Source: Chlorogloeopsis sp. ULAP01
GTDB taxonomy: Bacteria; Cyanobacteriota; Cyanobacteriia; Cyanobacteriales; Nostocaceae
Reading direction: 5' to 3'
DNA: 64,000 nt
Assembly: GCF_030381805.1 (NCBI RefSeq)
Contig: NZ_JAUDRH010000009.1
Coordinates: 124,001 to 188,000, forward strand
Shown: positions 18,063 through 27,022 of the stretch, one piece after another
How the letters are laid out: every line of letters begins with the position of its first letter
How positions within the stretch are numbered: position 1 is the first letter of the stretch
Program-made: the position numbers and the translations under genes
The notes under the pieces: model-generated
Seen by the model: the letters and a program-made list of their open reading frames with translations, nothing else
Told to the model about the DNA's origin: nothing
Database searches by the model: none

Positions 18063-19349
18063 ATGAATACTGTTCAACAAAACTCAATTTTAATTGTCGA
18101 TGACACTCCTAATAATATCAGAATTTTGTTTAATATTTTACATGAGGTTGGTTTTCAAGTTTCTGTAGTTAAAAGTGGCGAACTAGCACTAGAAAAGGTG
18201 CCATTTATTAAGCCAGATTTAATTTTATTAGATGTGATGATGCCAGGAATTGACGGATTTGAAACTTGTCACCATCTTAAAACCGAAGAAAGCACCAAAG
18301 ATATTCCCGTCATTTTTATGACTGCTCTTGCTGAAGTAGAAAATAAGGTGAAAGGATTACAATTAGGAGCAGTAGATTATATTACTAAACCTATTCAAGT
18401 TGAAGAAGTTCTAGCCCGTGTTAATGTTCATTTGACATTGAGAAATACACAAGTTCAATTAATCAATGAAATCCATGAGCGCCGACAAGCAGAAATAGAA
18501 CTTCAGCAAACATTGCAAGAATTACAACAAACTCAAACCCAACTTGTACAGAGCGAAAAAATGTCTAGTTTGGGACAATTGGTGGCAGGTGTGGCACACG
18601 AAATCAATAACCCAGTCAATTTTATCTACGGTAACCTCACTTATGCTGATCAATATATTCAAGATTTGTTAAAACTTATACAAGTTTATCAAAAATACTA
18701 CTCCGATCCTGCTGCCGAAGTTCAAAACGTTGTCGCAGCTATTGAGCTGGATTTCCTGACAGCAGACTTGCCAAAACTCATAGACTCAATGAAAGTTGGA
18801 GCAGAACGTATTCGAGAGATTGTACTTTCTTTGCGGGTTTTCTCTCGCCTAGATGAAGCCGAAATGAAAGCTGTTGATATCCACGAATGTATTGATAGCA
18901 CTGTGATGATTTTAGGACATCGGCTTAAGGCTCTATCAAATCGCTTGGCAATTCAAGTTATTAGAGAATATGGCGACTTACCTTTAGTAGAGTGCTACCC
19001 TGGGCAGCTCAATCAGGTGTTTATGAATATTATTAGCAATGCTATTGATGCATTGGAATTAATTAAAGACAATACTCACAGTTCTCCCACAATTCACATT
19101 CGTACACAAACAGAAGGCGATCGCGTTATCATTTGTATTGCCGACAATGGGCCAGGCATGACAAAAGAAGTTAAACAAAAAATATTTGATCCATTTTTTA
19201 CGACTAAGCCTGTTGGTATAGGTACTGGCATGGGGCTGGCAATCAGTTATCAAATTGTGACAGAAAAGCATCGCGGTTCATTGCATTGTGTTTCTCAACC
19301 AGGGCAAGGAACTGAATTTGCGATCGTGATTCCTGCTAAACAAGGTTAA
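18063..19349 (+). CDS. receiver-histidine kinase (REC - coiled coil - HisKA - HATPase)
   Basis: A 428-residue soluble protein. An N-terminal receiver (ILIVDDTPNNIRIL; phospho-Asp in LILLDVMMPGIDG; FMTALAE; ITKPIQ) is joined by a glutamine-rich coiled coil (about 140-170) to a HisKA with the His box SLGQLVAGVAHEINNPVNF and a HATPase (NIISNAIDAL, IADNGPGM, FDPFFTTKP, GTGMGLAIS). This architecture takes phosphate from an upstream kinase, or senses through its receiver, and signals onward. It follows the MASE1 hybrid kinase by 46 bp, so the pair is probably co-transcribed. No dedicated DNA-binding output regulator is adjacent. Confidence 0.93.
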   Translation: MNTVQQNSILIVDDTPNNIRILFNILHEVGFQVSVVKSGELALEKVPFIKPDLILLDVMMPGIDGFETCHHLKTEESTKDIPVIFMTALAEVENKVKGLQLGAVDYITKPIQVEEVLARVNVHLTLRNTQVQLINEIHERRQAEIELQQTLQELQQTQTQLVQSEKMSSLGQLVAGVAHEINNPVNFIYGNLTYADQYIQDLLKLIQVYQKYYSDPAAEVQNVVAAIELDFLTADLPKLIDSMKVGAERIREIVLSLRVFSRLDEAEMKAVDIHECIDSTVMILGHRLKALSNRLAIQVIREYGDLPLVECYPGQLNQVFMNIISNAIDALELIKDNTHSSPTIHIRTQTEGDRVIICIADNGPGMTKEVKQKIFDPFFTTKPVGIGTGMGLAISYQIVTEKHRGSLHCVSQPGQGTEFAIVIPAKQG

Positions 19350-19376
19350 GCCCTCAGTAACGTGCCATAATTGTGC

Positions 19377-19410
19377 GGTGCGTTACGCGCTGCTTTAACG
19401 CACCCTACAG
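19377..19410. repeat. dispersed stem-loop repeat (possible terminator)
   Basis: GGTGCGTTA and TAACGCACC form a 9-bp stem (19377-19404), followed by CTACAG. The same AACGCACCCTAC core recurs at 63670-63705, so this is a dispersed repeat. It sits 28 bp past the kinase stop codon and may end that transcript. Confidence 0.7.
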
Positions 19411-19565
19411 TTTAAGATTTACTTTATAAATCATCTCTTAGGCAAGCAGAGGAAGCAGAAGGAGTGAATTGTATAAGGATTTTCGTAAAATAGTATGAGG
19501 GAAGATATCTCTGTTCATACTTGGGGATGAAATGCTTCCCTAGAAATTAGCTTCTGTGTTCTGAG

Positions 19566-20264
19566 CTAAACTGCTAAAAACCTTTGAATCACATCTTGGC
19601 TAAGTTCGTCGGTTGAGCCAGAGGCAACAATACCACCTTTTTGCATGGCGTAATAATAATTAGCTTGGCGGACAAAATGTAAATGTTGTTCTACTAGTAA
19701 AACAGAAATACCTGTCATTTCTACAATATTACGAACAGCAGCTTCAATTTCTAAAATAATTGATGGTTGAATACCTTCAGTTGGTTCATCTAGCACGAGT
19801 AATTGCGGATTTCCCATTAAAGCACGAGCGATCGCTAGTTGCTGTTGTTGTCCTCCACTTAAATCCCCTCCCATACGAGCAAGCATTTTTTTCAATACAG
19901 GAAATAGAGAAAAAATTTCTTCTGGAATTTCTGATTTTTTAACTTGTTTTTTTCTGGCTTCTAAGCCCAATAACAAATTTTCTTTGACTGTCAAGCGAGG
20001 AATGATTTCTCGCCCTTGAGGAACATATCCAATTCCCAGTTTTGCTCTTTGATCTGGCGATTTAGAGTTGATTATTTGTCCCTCAAGGGTAATTGTGCCA
20101 CTACGAGGTTTAAGTAACCCCATAATTGTTTTTAAAAGGGTAGTTTTGCCTACACCATTACGTCCAATTAAGCATATCATTTGCCCTTTAGGAACGCTTA
20201 AATCCACATTCCGAAGAATGTGACTTTCACCATAGTAAACATCAAGGTTAGATATTTGCAGCAT
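19566..20264 (-). CDS. urtE: urea ABC transporter ATP-binding subunit UrtE
   Basis: A 232-residue ABC ATPase of the branched-chain amino acid/urea (LivF-like) type: Walker A GRNGVGKTT, Q-loop region VPQGREIIPRLTV, signature LSGGQQQQLAIARAL, Walker B LLVLDEPTEG, H-loop VEQH. It powers uptake of urea together with UrtD. It is the last gene of the urtABCDE operon, 126 bp after urtD. The LivF-like partner lacks the extra loop typical of UrtD/LivG. Confidence 0.95.
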   Translation of the reverse strand: MLQISNLDVYYGESHILRNVDLSVPKGQMICLIGRNGVGKTTLLKTIMGLLKPRSGTITLEGQIINSKSPDQRAKLGIGYVPQGREIIPRLTVKENLLLGLEARKKQVKKSEIPEEIFSLFPVLKKMLARMGGDLSGGQQQQLAIARALMGNPQLLVLDEPTEGIQPSIILEIEAAVRNIVEMTGISVLLVEQHLHFVRQANYYYAMQKGGIVASGSTDELSQDVIQRFLAV

Positions 20265-20390
20265 TGATTATCAAAAGATATTAAACAGACATGAACAAAA
20301 TAAACGAATTAATTTGATTTAACTAAACCGCGCCCCTTTTCTATTTTTCGCTGTTTTTCCCAGTACCTAATCCCCAGTCCCCATTCTCCT

Positions 20391-21137
20391 TCATTCTTTT
20401 TGTTGTCCAAGATATACTTCAATAACACGAGGATTGCTTTGAACTTCTTCGATATTGCCTTCACACAAGACAGAACCTTCATGGAGAACTGTGACTTTTC
20501 GAGCAATTTGACGTACAAATTCCATGTCATGTTCAATCACTAAAATTGAATGACTTTGAGACAGTGCTAACAACAATTCACCAATATTATAAGTTTCTTC
20601 ATCTGTTAATCCGGCGACAGGTTCATCAACTAGTAATAAATCAGGAGACTGTGCTAGTAGCATACCAATTTCTAAACGCTGCTTTTCTCCATGGGAAAGA
20701 AAGGCCGATTTAACGCGTACTTTTGCAGTTAAACCAATTGTTTCTAACAATCCTTTGATGCTATTTTTTTCAGATGTGCTAGGAGTTTTAAACAAGGTAG
20801 AAAAAGAATTTTTCTTGGGGTTGCTAGCAATTTCCAAATTTTCTAAAGGAGTTAGATTTAGGTAAATTCGGGGTGTTTGAAACTTACGACCAATTCCCAA
20901 ACGCGCTATTTGGTGTTCTTTCAAAGAACGTAAATTTTTACCTTTAAAAATAACTCGTCCTGTTGTAGGTTGTACTTTACCTGTAATGACATCGAGAAAT
21001 GTTGTTTTACCAGCACCATTAGGGCCAATTACTACTCGTAATTCTCCTGCATCCATGCTAAAGTTTAGCTGTTTTAATGCTGGAAAACCGTCAAAGTTTA
21101 CAGTTAAATTTTCAGTTTCTAATATTTTGGCGTTCAT
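20391..21137 (-). CDS. urtD: urea ABC transporter ATP-binding subunit UrtD
   Basis: A 248-residue LivG-like ABC ATPase: Walker A GPNGAGKTTFLDVITG, the family marker GRKFQTPRIYLNLT after the Q-loop, signature LSHGEKQRLEIGMLL, Walker B LLLVDEPVAGLTDEE, H-loop IEHDMEFV. The start overlaps the end of urtC by 26 bases, implying translational coupling. It works as a heterodimer with UrtE at the cytoplasmic face. Confidence 0.96.
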   Translation of the reverse strand: MNAKILETENLTVNFDGFPALKQLNFSMDAGELRVVIGPNGAGKTTFLDVITGKVQPTTGRVIFKGKNLRSLKEHQIARLGIGRKFQTPRIYLNLTPLENLEIASNPKKNSFSTLFKTPSTSEKNSIKGLLETIGLTAKVRVKSAFLSHGEKQRLEIGMLLAQSPDLLLVDEPVAGLTDEETYNIGELLLALSQSHSILVIEHDMEFVRQIARKVTVLHEGSVLCEGNIEEVQSNPRVIEVYLGQQKE

Positions 21138-22233
21138 GTTGCACTTCTGGATCTATTTCTAAGCTCGGATAGGTGACAACTTGATTAGAGTCTTTAAAAA
21201 GAGGGATTTTTTGATTACGCAACCATCCCACTAAGCCATCAGGGAGTACTGTCACCACCAATAAAAACAGCGCACCTTGGAAAAATAACCAAATTTCTGC
21301 AAATTGTTCGCTGAAAAATGTACGAGCATAATTTACTAGTAAAGTTCCTAAAATTGCTCCTATTAAAGTAGCGCGCCCTCCTACAGCCACCCAAATTACC
21401 ATTTCAATCGAAAAGGCAATATCCATTGCTCTTGGTGAAACTGAACCACTTTGGAGAGTGTAAAAGGCACCGGAAATTCCTGCGATCGCACCAGAAACCG
21501 CAAACACCAAAACTTTAAATTCTGTGGGATTATAGCCTGTAAATCTCACCCGACTTTCATCATCCCGAATAGCAATTAGTAATCTGCCAAATCTTCCACT
21601 TGTCAACCAACGGCAAAGGGCATAGGTAGCGATCAAAAATACTACCGTCAGGCAATAAAAGATAAATTGAGTACTGGCATTGCTGACTTTTGCACCAAAT
21701 AAAGTAGTAAAATCTATCAGCCCATTGGTACCATTAAAAAGTTTTTGCTGCCCATTAAAGAAATTAAAGAATACAATAACTGCCGCTTGAGTCAAAATTG
21801 AGAAATAGACGCCCCGGATGCGATTGCGAAACACCAAATATCCCAATAATCCCGCCAGTATTCCTGGAATTAATACGACAGCAACTACTGCAAAGGGAAA
21901 TGAATAAAAAGGTTGCCAAAACCAAGGCAGTTCATTTACACCATAAAGCTGCATAAAGTCAGGTAACTCACCTGGGGGAACTTGCAGTTTTAGGTACATA
22001 GCGATCGCATATCCACCCAAACCAAAAAAAATCCCGTGTCCTAAACTTAATAAACCAGTAAAACCCCAAATTAAATCTATACCTAAAGCTACAATTGCTA
22101 GTGACAAAAATCTACCCAGCAAATTGAGCCGAAATTCTGAAAGCACAACTGGCATTACTAAAACGAGAATGAGTGCGATCGCTACTACCACCCCCACCTC
22201 AATTAAAAGTAATTTTTTTCCCTTCTTTTTCAT
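21112..22233 (-). CDS. urtC: urea ABC transporter permease UrtC
   Basis: A 373-residue LivM-like inner-membrane permease with about nine hydrophobic segments. Typical stretches are GLLSLGHGIFFGLGGYA, FRNRIRGVYFSILTQA and SGAIAGISGAFYTLQSG. It forms the urea channel with UrtB. A basic N-terminus (MKKKGKKLLLI) precedes the first membrane segment. It is separated from urtB by 27 bp and overlaps urtD by 26 bp. Confidence 0.95.
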   Translation of the reverse strand: MKKKGKKLLLIEVGVVVAIALILVLVMPVVLSEFRLNLLGRFLSLAIVALGIDLIWGFTGLLSLGHGIFFGLGGYAIAMYLKLQVPPGELPDFMQLYGVNELPWFWQPFYSFPFAVVAVVLIPGILAGLLGYLVFRNRIRGVYFSILTQAAVIVFFNFFNGQQKLFNGTNGLIDFTTLFGAKVSNASTQFIFYCLTVVFLIATYALCRWLTSGRFGRLLIAIRDDESRVRFTGYNPTEFKVLVFAVSGAIAGISGAFYTLQSGSVSPRAMDIAFSIEMVIWVAVGGRATLIGAILGTLLVNYARTFFSEQFAEIWLFFQGALFLLVVTVLPDGLVGWLRNQKIPLFKDSNQVVTYPSLEIDPEVQHERQNIRN

Positions 22234-22260
22234 CTTGGTGTCCTTGATTGGCGGTTCATT

Positions 22261-23421
22261 CTAAGCATCAACAGTACGACCTTTTTGCGGGAAAATACCG
22301 CCTGGTTTCCACTGTAAAAATGCAATAATCAAAGCAAATACCATTACCTTTGCCATACTTGTGGTGGCAAAGAAATTAAAGAAATCTACCAAAGGTGGAA
22401 TGGGAGTTAGTAACAAAGCCAGAGTACCAGAACCAATTAAATAGTTCACCGTACCAATTCCCAATGCTGCAACGATAGTACCTAACAAGTTGCCTACACC
22501 ACCCACAACCACAACCATGAAAGTATCAATAATATAGTTTTGTCCGGTGTTAGGCCCTACAGAACCGAGTAAACTAATTGCACATCCAGCTACACCAGCC
22601 AATCCTGAACCCAGTGCAAAAGTAATTGCATCAACTTTTGCAGTTGGGATACCTAAACAAGCGCTCATACTCCGATTTTGTGTAACAGCACGAATTCTTA
22701 ATCCCCAGTTAGAGCGCTGTAAAAATACATAAATACCTGCCACACAAACAATAGTTAAAGCGATAATAAATAACCGTGCATAAGGTAACTGTAAACCTCC
22801 TAAACTTAAACCATCTTGTAACCAAGTTGGAGCAGTAACATCAAGATTTTGAGCACCAAACCAAGGTTGAGTAACCGCAAGCTGAAAAGTTTGACTCAAG
22901 AAATTACCTGTTGCTATTGCCACACCAAGCGATAGCACCAAAAGTACTGCGACAATCCAATTTTGAACTCTGTCCATACTGGCACGAGACTTTAAAATCC
23001 CTAATCCGCCAAAAAATAACAAACAAAATAGGGCAATTCCAATCACAATTACCCAATTTACACTGCGAACAAATTGCTGCAATATTAAACTCACTCCCCA
23101 AGTTGCCAGCAAAGTTTCTAGAGGACGCCCGTAGAGATAGCGAATCACACCTTTTTCTAGAATTAAGCCAGCAATTGCTGTGAGTAAAAAAGCTAGAATC
23201 AAAGCTAAAAATATGTAAATCTCAAACCAAAATCCACCCAGTTGTTTGCAGAAATTTTGTACAACAAATGTTGTATAGGCTCCTAACATCATTAACTCGC
23301 CGTGAGCCATATTAATGACGCCCATTAGTCCAAATACAATCGCAAGCCCTAAAGCAGCAATTAATAAGACAGCACCAATACTAATGCCATTAAATAAAGC
23401 ATCTAAAAATCCTGCAAACAC
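22261..23421 (-). CDS. urtB: urea ABC transporter permease UrtB
   Basis: A 386-residue LivH-like permease. Visible family stretches: GISIGAVLLIAALGLAIVFG, GVINMAHGELMMLGAYTTF, the QNRSMSACLGI loop, ALGSGLAGVAGCAISLLGSV and VVVVGGVGNLLGT. It partners UrtC in the membrane. The gap to urtA is 336 bp, unusually long within this operon and filled with repeat-like sequence, so urtA may be expressed at a higher level than urtBCDE. Confidence 0.95.
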   Translation of the reverse strand: MFAGFLDALFNGISIGAVLLIAALGLAIVFGLMGVINMAHGELMMLGAYTTFVVQNFCKQLGGFWFEIYIFLALILAFLLTAIAGLILEKGVIRYLYGRPLETLLATWGVSLILQQFVRSVNWVIVIGIALFCLLFFGGLGILKSRASMDRVQNWIVAVLLVLSLGVAIATGNFLSQTFQLAVTQPWFGAQNLDVTAPTWLQDGLSLGGLQLPYARLFIIALTIVCVAGIYVFLQRSNWGLRIRAVTQNRSMSACLGIPTAKVDAITFALGSGLAGVAGCAISLLGSVGPNTGQNYIIDTFMVVVVGGVGNLLGTIVAALGIGTVNYLIGSGTLALLLTPIPPLVDFFNFFATTSMAKVMVFALIIAFLQWKPGGIFPQKGRTVDA

Positions 23422-23757
23422 TTGTTTATTCCCCCATTTTGCATTTTAAGCTTGAGATTTTAAGTAAAAGGCAGAAGGCAGTAGACACGTAGACGCGGAG
23501 CGGCTTCCAAAGGTAGTGGCGTATCCTTTTGTAGGCAGAAGGTAGAAGGTCAAATCCTGTTTCCATATTCTGTCTGGAAACTGGTATCTTACATTTAATT
23601 TTGTACACCTAATTAGAATTTGCGAAACTCTCTACTTTGCCAATTGAATTAACATAATGGTAGTTTGCACCCCAGGGGTGTATTAAGGTTGCTTCTGCTT
23701 CTACTGCACACAACTAACTTCAAAATCACAAGCTAAAATTGAAATTTATTTCACTAT
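23422..23757. other. urtA-urtB spacer with repeat-like sequence
   Basis: A 336-bp spacer inside the urt operon. It has a GC-rich dispersed-repeat fragment (GTAGACACGTAGACGCGGAG, near 23480-23500) and no gene. A partial terminator or processing site here could explain excess of the binding protein, but no classic hairpin plus T-tract was found. Confidence 0.5.
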
Positions 23758-25080
23758 TTAAACTTTGTACTTTTCACCCTTTCTAGGATCTGACCAGTCA
23801 CAAGCATAACCCTTGGTTGATTTTACAAATTGGTTCCAAGGTACAGGTTCAACTGGTGCAGGAGTTGCATAAACAATATTGAACAAACCATCATCTCTGA
23901 CTTCACCAATCCGAACAATTTTAGATAGATGATGGTTAGAATTCATTGTCACTTTGCCTTCAGGTGCATCAAAACTTTGACCGTAAGCCGCATTACGCAC
24001 TTTCGCCAAGTCAGTAGTACCAGCTTTTTCTACTGCTTGCTTCCATAAATAAACTCCTACATATGCAGCTTCCATCGGATCGTTTGTTACTCGATTTCCA
24101 CCATATTCTTTCTTGAAAGCTTCAACAAACTTCTTATTAGCAGGAGTATCTACAGTCTGGAAGTAATTCCACGCTGCATATTGACCTTTAAGATACTGCA
24201 CACCAATTGCTTTTACTTCTTCTTCAGCAATACTTACAGACATGGTGGGGTATTTATCTGGAGTCAATCCTGCCCCTTTTAACTGCTTGAAGAAAGCAAC
24301 GTTGCTATCACCGTTCAAAGTATTGAAAATTACGCCACCATTGGGCAATCTTTGCTTAATTTTGGTGATAATAGGCGTAACTTCTGTATTACCTAGAGGT
24401 AGATAATCCTCTCCGACTGTTTTGCCGCCCACCGCTTCCAACTGAGCTTTAATAATTTCGTTGGCAGTTCTTGGAAAAACATAATCAGAACCAATTAAGA
24501 AAAATTCTTTGCCTTTATTTTTCAGCAACCAATCTACAGCAGGTTCGATTTGTTGATTGGGGGCAGCACCAGTATAGAAAATATTGTTAGAACACTCTTG
24601 ACCCTCATACTGTACAGGATACCAGAGCATATGGTCTTTGCTCTCAAACACTGGCTTGACATTCTTGCGACTAGCAGAAGTCCAACAGCCAAATACTACA
24701 GCAACTTTATCTTGATCAATTAACTTAGTGGCTTTTTCTCTAAAAGTATCCCAGTTAGAAGCACCATCTTCGACAATCGCTTCAATCTGTTTACCTAATA
24801 CACCACCACCAGCATTTATTTCTTTTATTGCTAATCTTTCTGCATCGACAACGCTTTTTTCGCTAATTGCCATTGTGCCGCTCAGGGAATGTAGAATCCC
24901 CACTTTGATAGTGTTACCACTACCAGTTGCAGCTGCCGGTGTAGCAGCAGGAACTTCTCCAGAGTTTGGAGTTTCTGATGTGGTTGAGGAATTATTAGCA
25001 CAAGCTTTTAGTAACAAACTAGTACCAAAAGTAGCACCACCGTAGACCAAAAATTTCCGTCTGTTAAATCTTCTTGTCAT
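23758..25080 (-). CDS. urtA: urea ABC transporter substrate-binding protein UrtA (Tat lipoprotein)
   Basis: A 440-residue periplasmic binding protein (Peripla_BP_5 type). The N-terminus carries a twin-arginine motif (NRRKFLVYGG) followed by a hydrophobic stretch and a lipobox (LLKAC), so it is predicted to be exported folded and lipid-anchored. Next comes a Thr/Ala/Pro linker, then IKVGILHSLSGTMAISE, VFGCWTSASRKNVKPVFE and PVQYEGQECSNNIFYTGAAPNQ, which are characteristic of UrtA. It is the first gene of urtABCDE and follows a canonical NtcA promoter, so expression should rise when combined nitrogen is scarce. Confidence 0.97.
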   Translation of the reverse strand: MTRRFNRRKFLVYGGATFGTSLLLKACANNSSTTSETPNSGEVPAATPAAATGSGNTIKVGILHSLSGTMAISEKSVVDAERLAIKEINAGGGVLGKQIEAIVEDGASNWDTFREKATKLIDQDKVAVVFGCWTSASRKNVKPVFESKDHMLWYPVQYEGQECSNNIFYTGAAPNQQIEPAVDWLLKNKGKEFFLIGSDYVFPRTANEIIKAQLEAVGGKTVGEDYLPLGNTEVTPIITKIKQRLPNGGVIFNTLNGDSNVAFFKQLKGAGLTPDKYPTMSVSIAEEEVKAIGVQYLKGQYAAWNYFQTVDTPANKKFVEAFKKEYGGNRVTNDPMEAAYVGVYLWKQAVEKAGTTDLAKVRNAAYGQSFDAPEGKVTMNSNHHLSKIVRIGEVRDDGLFNIVYATPAPVEPVPWNQFVKSTKGYACDWSDPRKGEKYKV

Positions 25081-25172
25081 ACAATTGCGTCGCTTCCATG
25101 AAGTAATTTTAGCCAGAGTTATTAAGCTTACTTCATTGAGTAAACTTTTACTAAAAATGTTATGTACGTTTG

Positions 25173-25215
25173 ATATTAGTTTGATACTTTTTCAGCATAA
25201 AGTAACTAGATATAC
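25173..25215 (-). promoter_or_regulatory. NtcA-activated promoter of urtA
   Basis: A perfect NtcA palindrome, GTA-N8-TAC, lies at 25202-25215. On the minus strand it is followed, after 23 bases, by TAATAT (25173-25178), fitting the -10 form TAN3T. Site and spacing match the class II NtcA promoter layout (20-24 bases). The -10 is about 93 bp upstream of the urtA ATG. NtcA control of urt genes is known in Anabaena. Confidence 0.85.
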
Positions 25216-25666
25216 CGTTTTTTTCAAATTTCTGTAAATTTTTTATTCATAAATATTTGTAAATAAATTGAGATAATGCACATATTTGTGTATGAAAATG
25301 TTTGCTGAGATACTATTTTTCATAGTTTAATTTTGTTTAATTTTTTGAAATTAGGGTGATGGCAAAAGTTGTAATTATGAAGTGCAAATAAGCGTATACT
25401 TATTACTACCTTTGGTAATAAAACTTCACTTTATACTCGCATTTGTGTTGACAAAATTTCAGCCAGTTACTAACTGCTTTTTAAAAGATAGTAGACACAT
25501 ATCCCCGACTTCTTTTGAGAAATCGGGGATCTAATTTTCTAGGGATGCGCTTTGAGAACAGAAGTGCAGAATTTTGCGGCATGAAAAGTTGGACACTTAC
25601 GCTCAATCAGCACTTTTTAGAGGAACTACCTCAATGGGCGCTCAAAGCTCCCAAGATTACTTTATC
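25216..25666. other. intergenic with hairpin repeat at 25501-25530
   Basis: No gene seen. ATCCCCGACTTCT and AGAAATCGGGGAT form a near-perfect stem at 25501-25530, of the same family as 15249-15276. It may terminate the FAD oxidoreductase gene read from the right. The rest is AT-rich. Confidence 0.6.
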
Positions 25667-26833
25667 CTAGACACCAAGGACAGAGCCGCACAATTGACTA
25701 ATAATTTCATCTTCTTGCCCCGATACCCAATTAGCAAAGCGCTGTGCTAAAGGAGGCACAATTACCAGGGGGTTGCTGAATCCAGAAAATATATAAATAC
25801 TTTGGCATCCAGGAATAGCACCAATGACGGGGAGGTGATTACTACTAAATGCAACTAAGCAATGATGCCAAGTACCTGGTAAATTGGCTAATGCTGGCAA
25901 AATTTTCTCAATGCTTTGCCTTAGCCATCTTTCACTTACTCTTGAGTCTACTTTGGCGCTGGGATCTGTAATGATGCGGCTAATTTGTCCCAAGCGCAAG
26001 CTCCCATCTAGAAACTGAATTGCACCCGCATCTAAAATCGGCGCTACTGGTTCCTGCTCTTGTTCTTCCCATACTTCATCCATTTTGCTAGATTCAGCTT
26101 CTAATTGAAAACGTTGGAGATTAGCTGGCATGACTAGAGTACGCAAATTAATTTCAACAGGTGGTGTTTCAATCATCTCTGCGTGAGTAAAATACAATGG
26201 AATTGAAATACCAGATGCTTTGAGTAAATTTCGGCTCAATCCACCAGCGCAGACAACAACGTTAGTACTGTGATAGGTGGTAGTAGTAGTTTGAACACCC
26301 GTCAATGCTTTTTGGGTAATAAAATTTTGTACCTGCGTAAATTCCATTTCACCCCCAGCAATGAGAAAAGCTTGAATGTAAAACTGTGCTGTTTTTTGAG
26401 GGTTAATATGACCGTGTTTGACTGTTAAAGCGCCACCGATCGCCTCCCTATTCAATAACGGTTCCATCTCAAAGGCTTCGTCAACGCTAAGTAATTTGGG
26501 AGGAGTGGCAAAATGAGCGTAAGACGCAGCAGCAGTTTTTGGATCGGTGTCTATGGGAATGGTTAATAATAAATCCAATTCGCGGAACTCGATATTTGCA
26601 TCTAATTCTTGTGACAGAATACGATAACGTGCTATTCCCTCATCGCACAGTTGGCGAGTCACAGGAGTATTACCAGACCAAAAAGCTAAACCACCATAAC
26701 TATAACGAGTAGCGTTTTGAAAATGAGCGTCTTGCTCTAACAAAAGTACTGAAAAGCCTTTTTTCACTAGTTCATAGGCAAGAGCAGCACCTGTAAAGCC
26801 AGCGCCAACAACGATCCAATCGTAAGTTTTCAT
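25667..26833 (-). CDS. FAD-dependent oxidoreductase (DAO / glycine oxidase-like)
   Basis: A 388-residue flavoprotein with the N-terminal dinucleotide fold IVVGAGFTGAALAYELVKKG and acidic LLLEQD, an amine-oxidase-type middle (TRYSYGGLAFWSG) and a C-terminal FAD contact (VIGAIPGCQSIYIFSGFSNPLVIVPPLA). This is the D-amino-acid oxidase superfamily (DadA, ThiO or sarcosine oxidase-like); the amine substrate is not evident. No signal peptide is present. It is divergent from the FdhF-type gene across 190 bp, which may mean shared regulation. Confidence 0.85.
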   Translation of the reverse strand: MKTYDWIVVGAGFTGAALAYELVKKGFSVLLLEQDAHFQNATRYSYGGLAFWSGNTPVTRQLCDEGIARYRILSQELDANIEFRELDLLLTIPIDTDPKTAAASYAHFATPPKLLSVDEAFEMEPLLNREAIGGALTVKHGHINPQKTAQFYIQAFLIAGGEMEFTQVQNFITQKALTGVQTTTTTYHSTNVVVCAGGLSRNLLKASGISIPLYFTHAEMIETPPVEINLRTLVMPANLQRFQLEAESSKMDEVWEEQEQEPVAPILDAGAIQFLDGSLRLGQISRIITDPSAKVDSRVSERWLRQSIEKILPALANLPGTWHHCLVAFSSNHLPVIGAIPGCQSIYIFSGFSNPLVIVPPLAQRFANWVSGQEDEIISQLCGSVLGV

Positions 26834-27022
26834 TTAGGATTTTACGTATAAACGTCTCAAAATATATTTTCTCTTTGGATGACTTTTCCGAAACTCCAAA
26901 TCAGCAATTAATTTCGCATTCCTAATATTATTGCTTAGTGTCCAGACTTTTAATTTTGCTACTCATTTTCTACTCAAAACGGTAGCCTTAAAGTGGTAGT
27001 TTGTTAGCTCCCACAAAACTTT

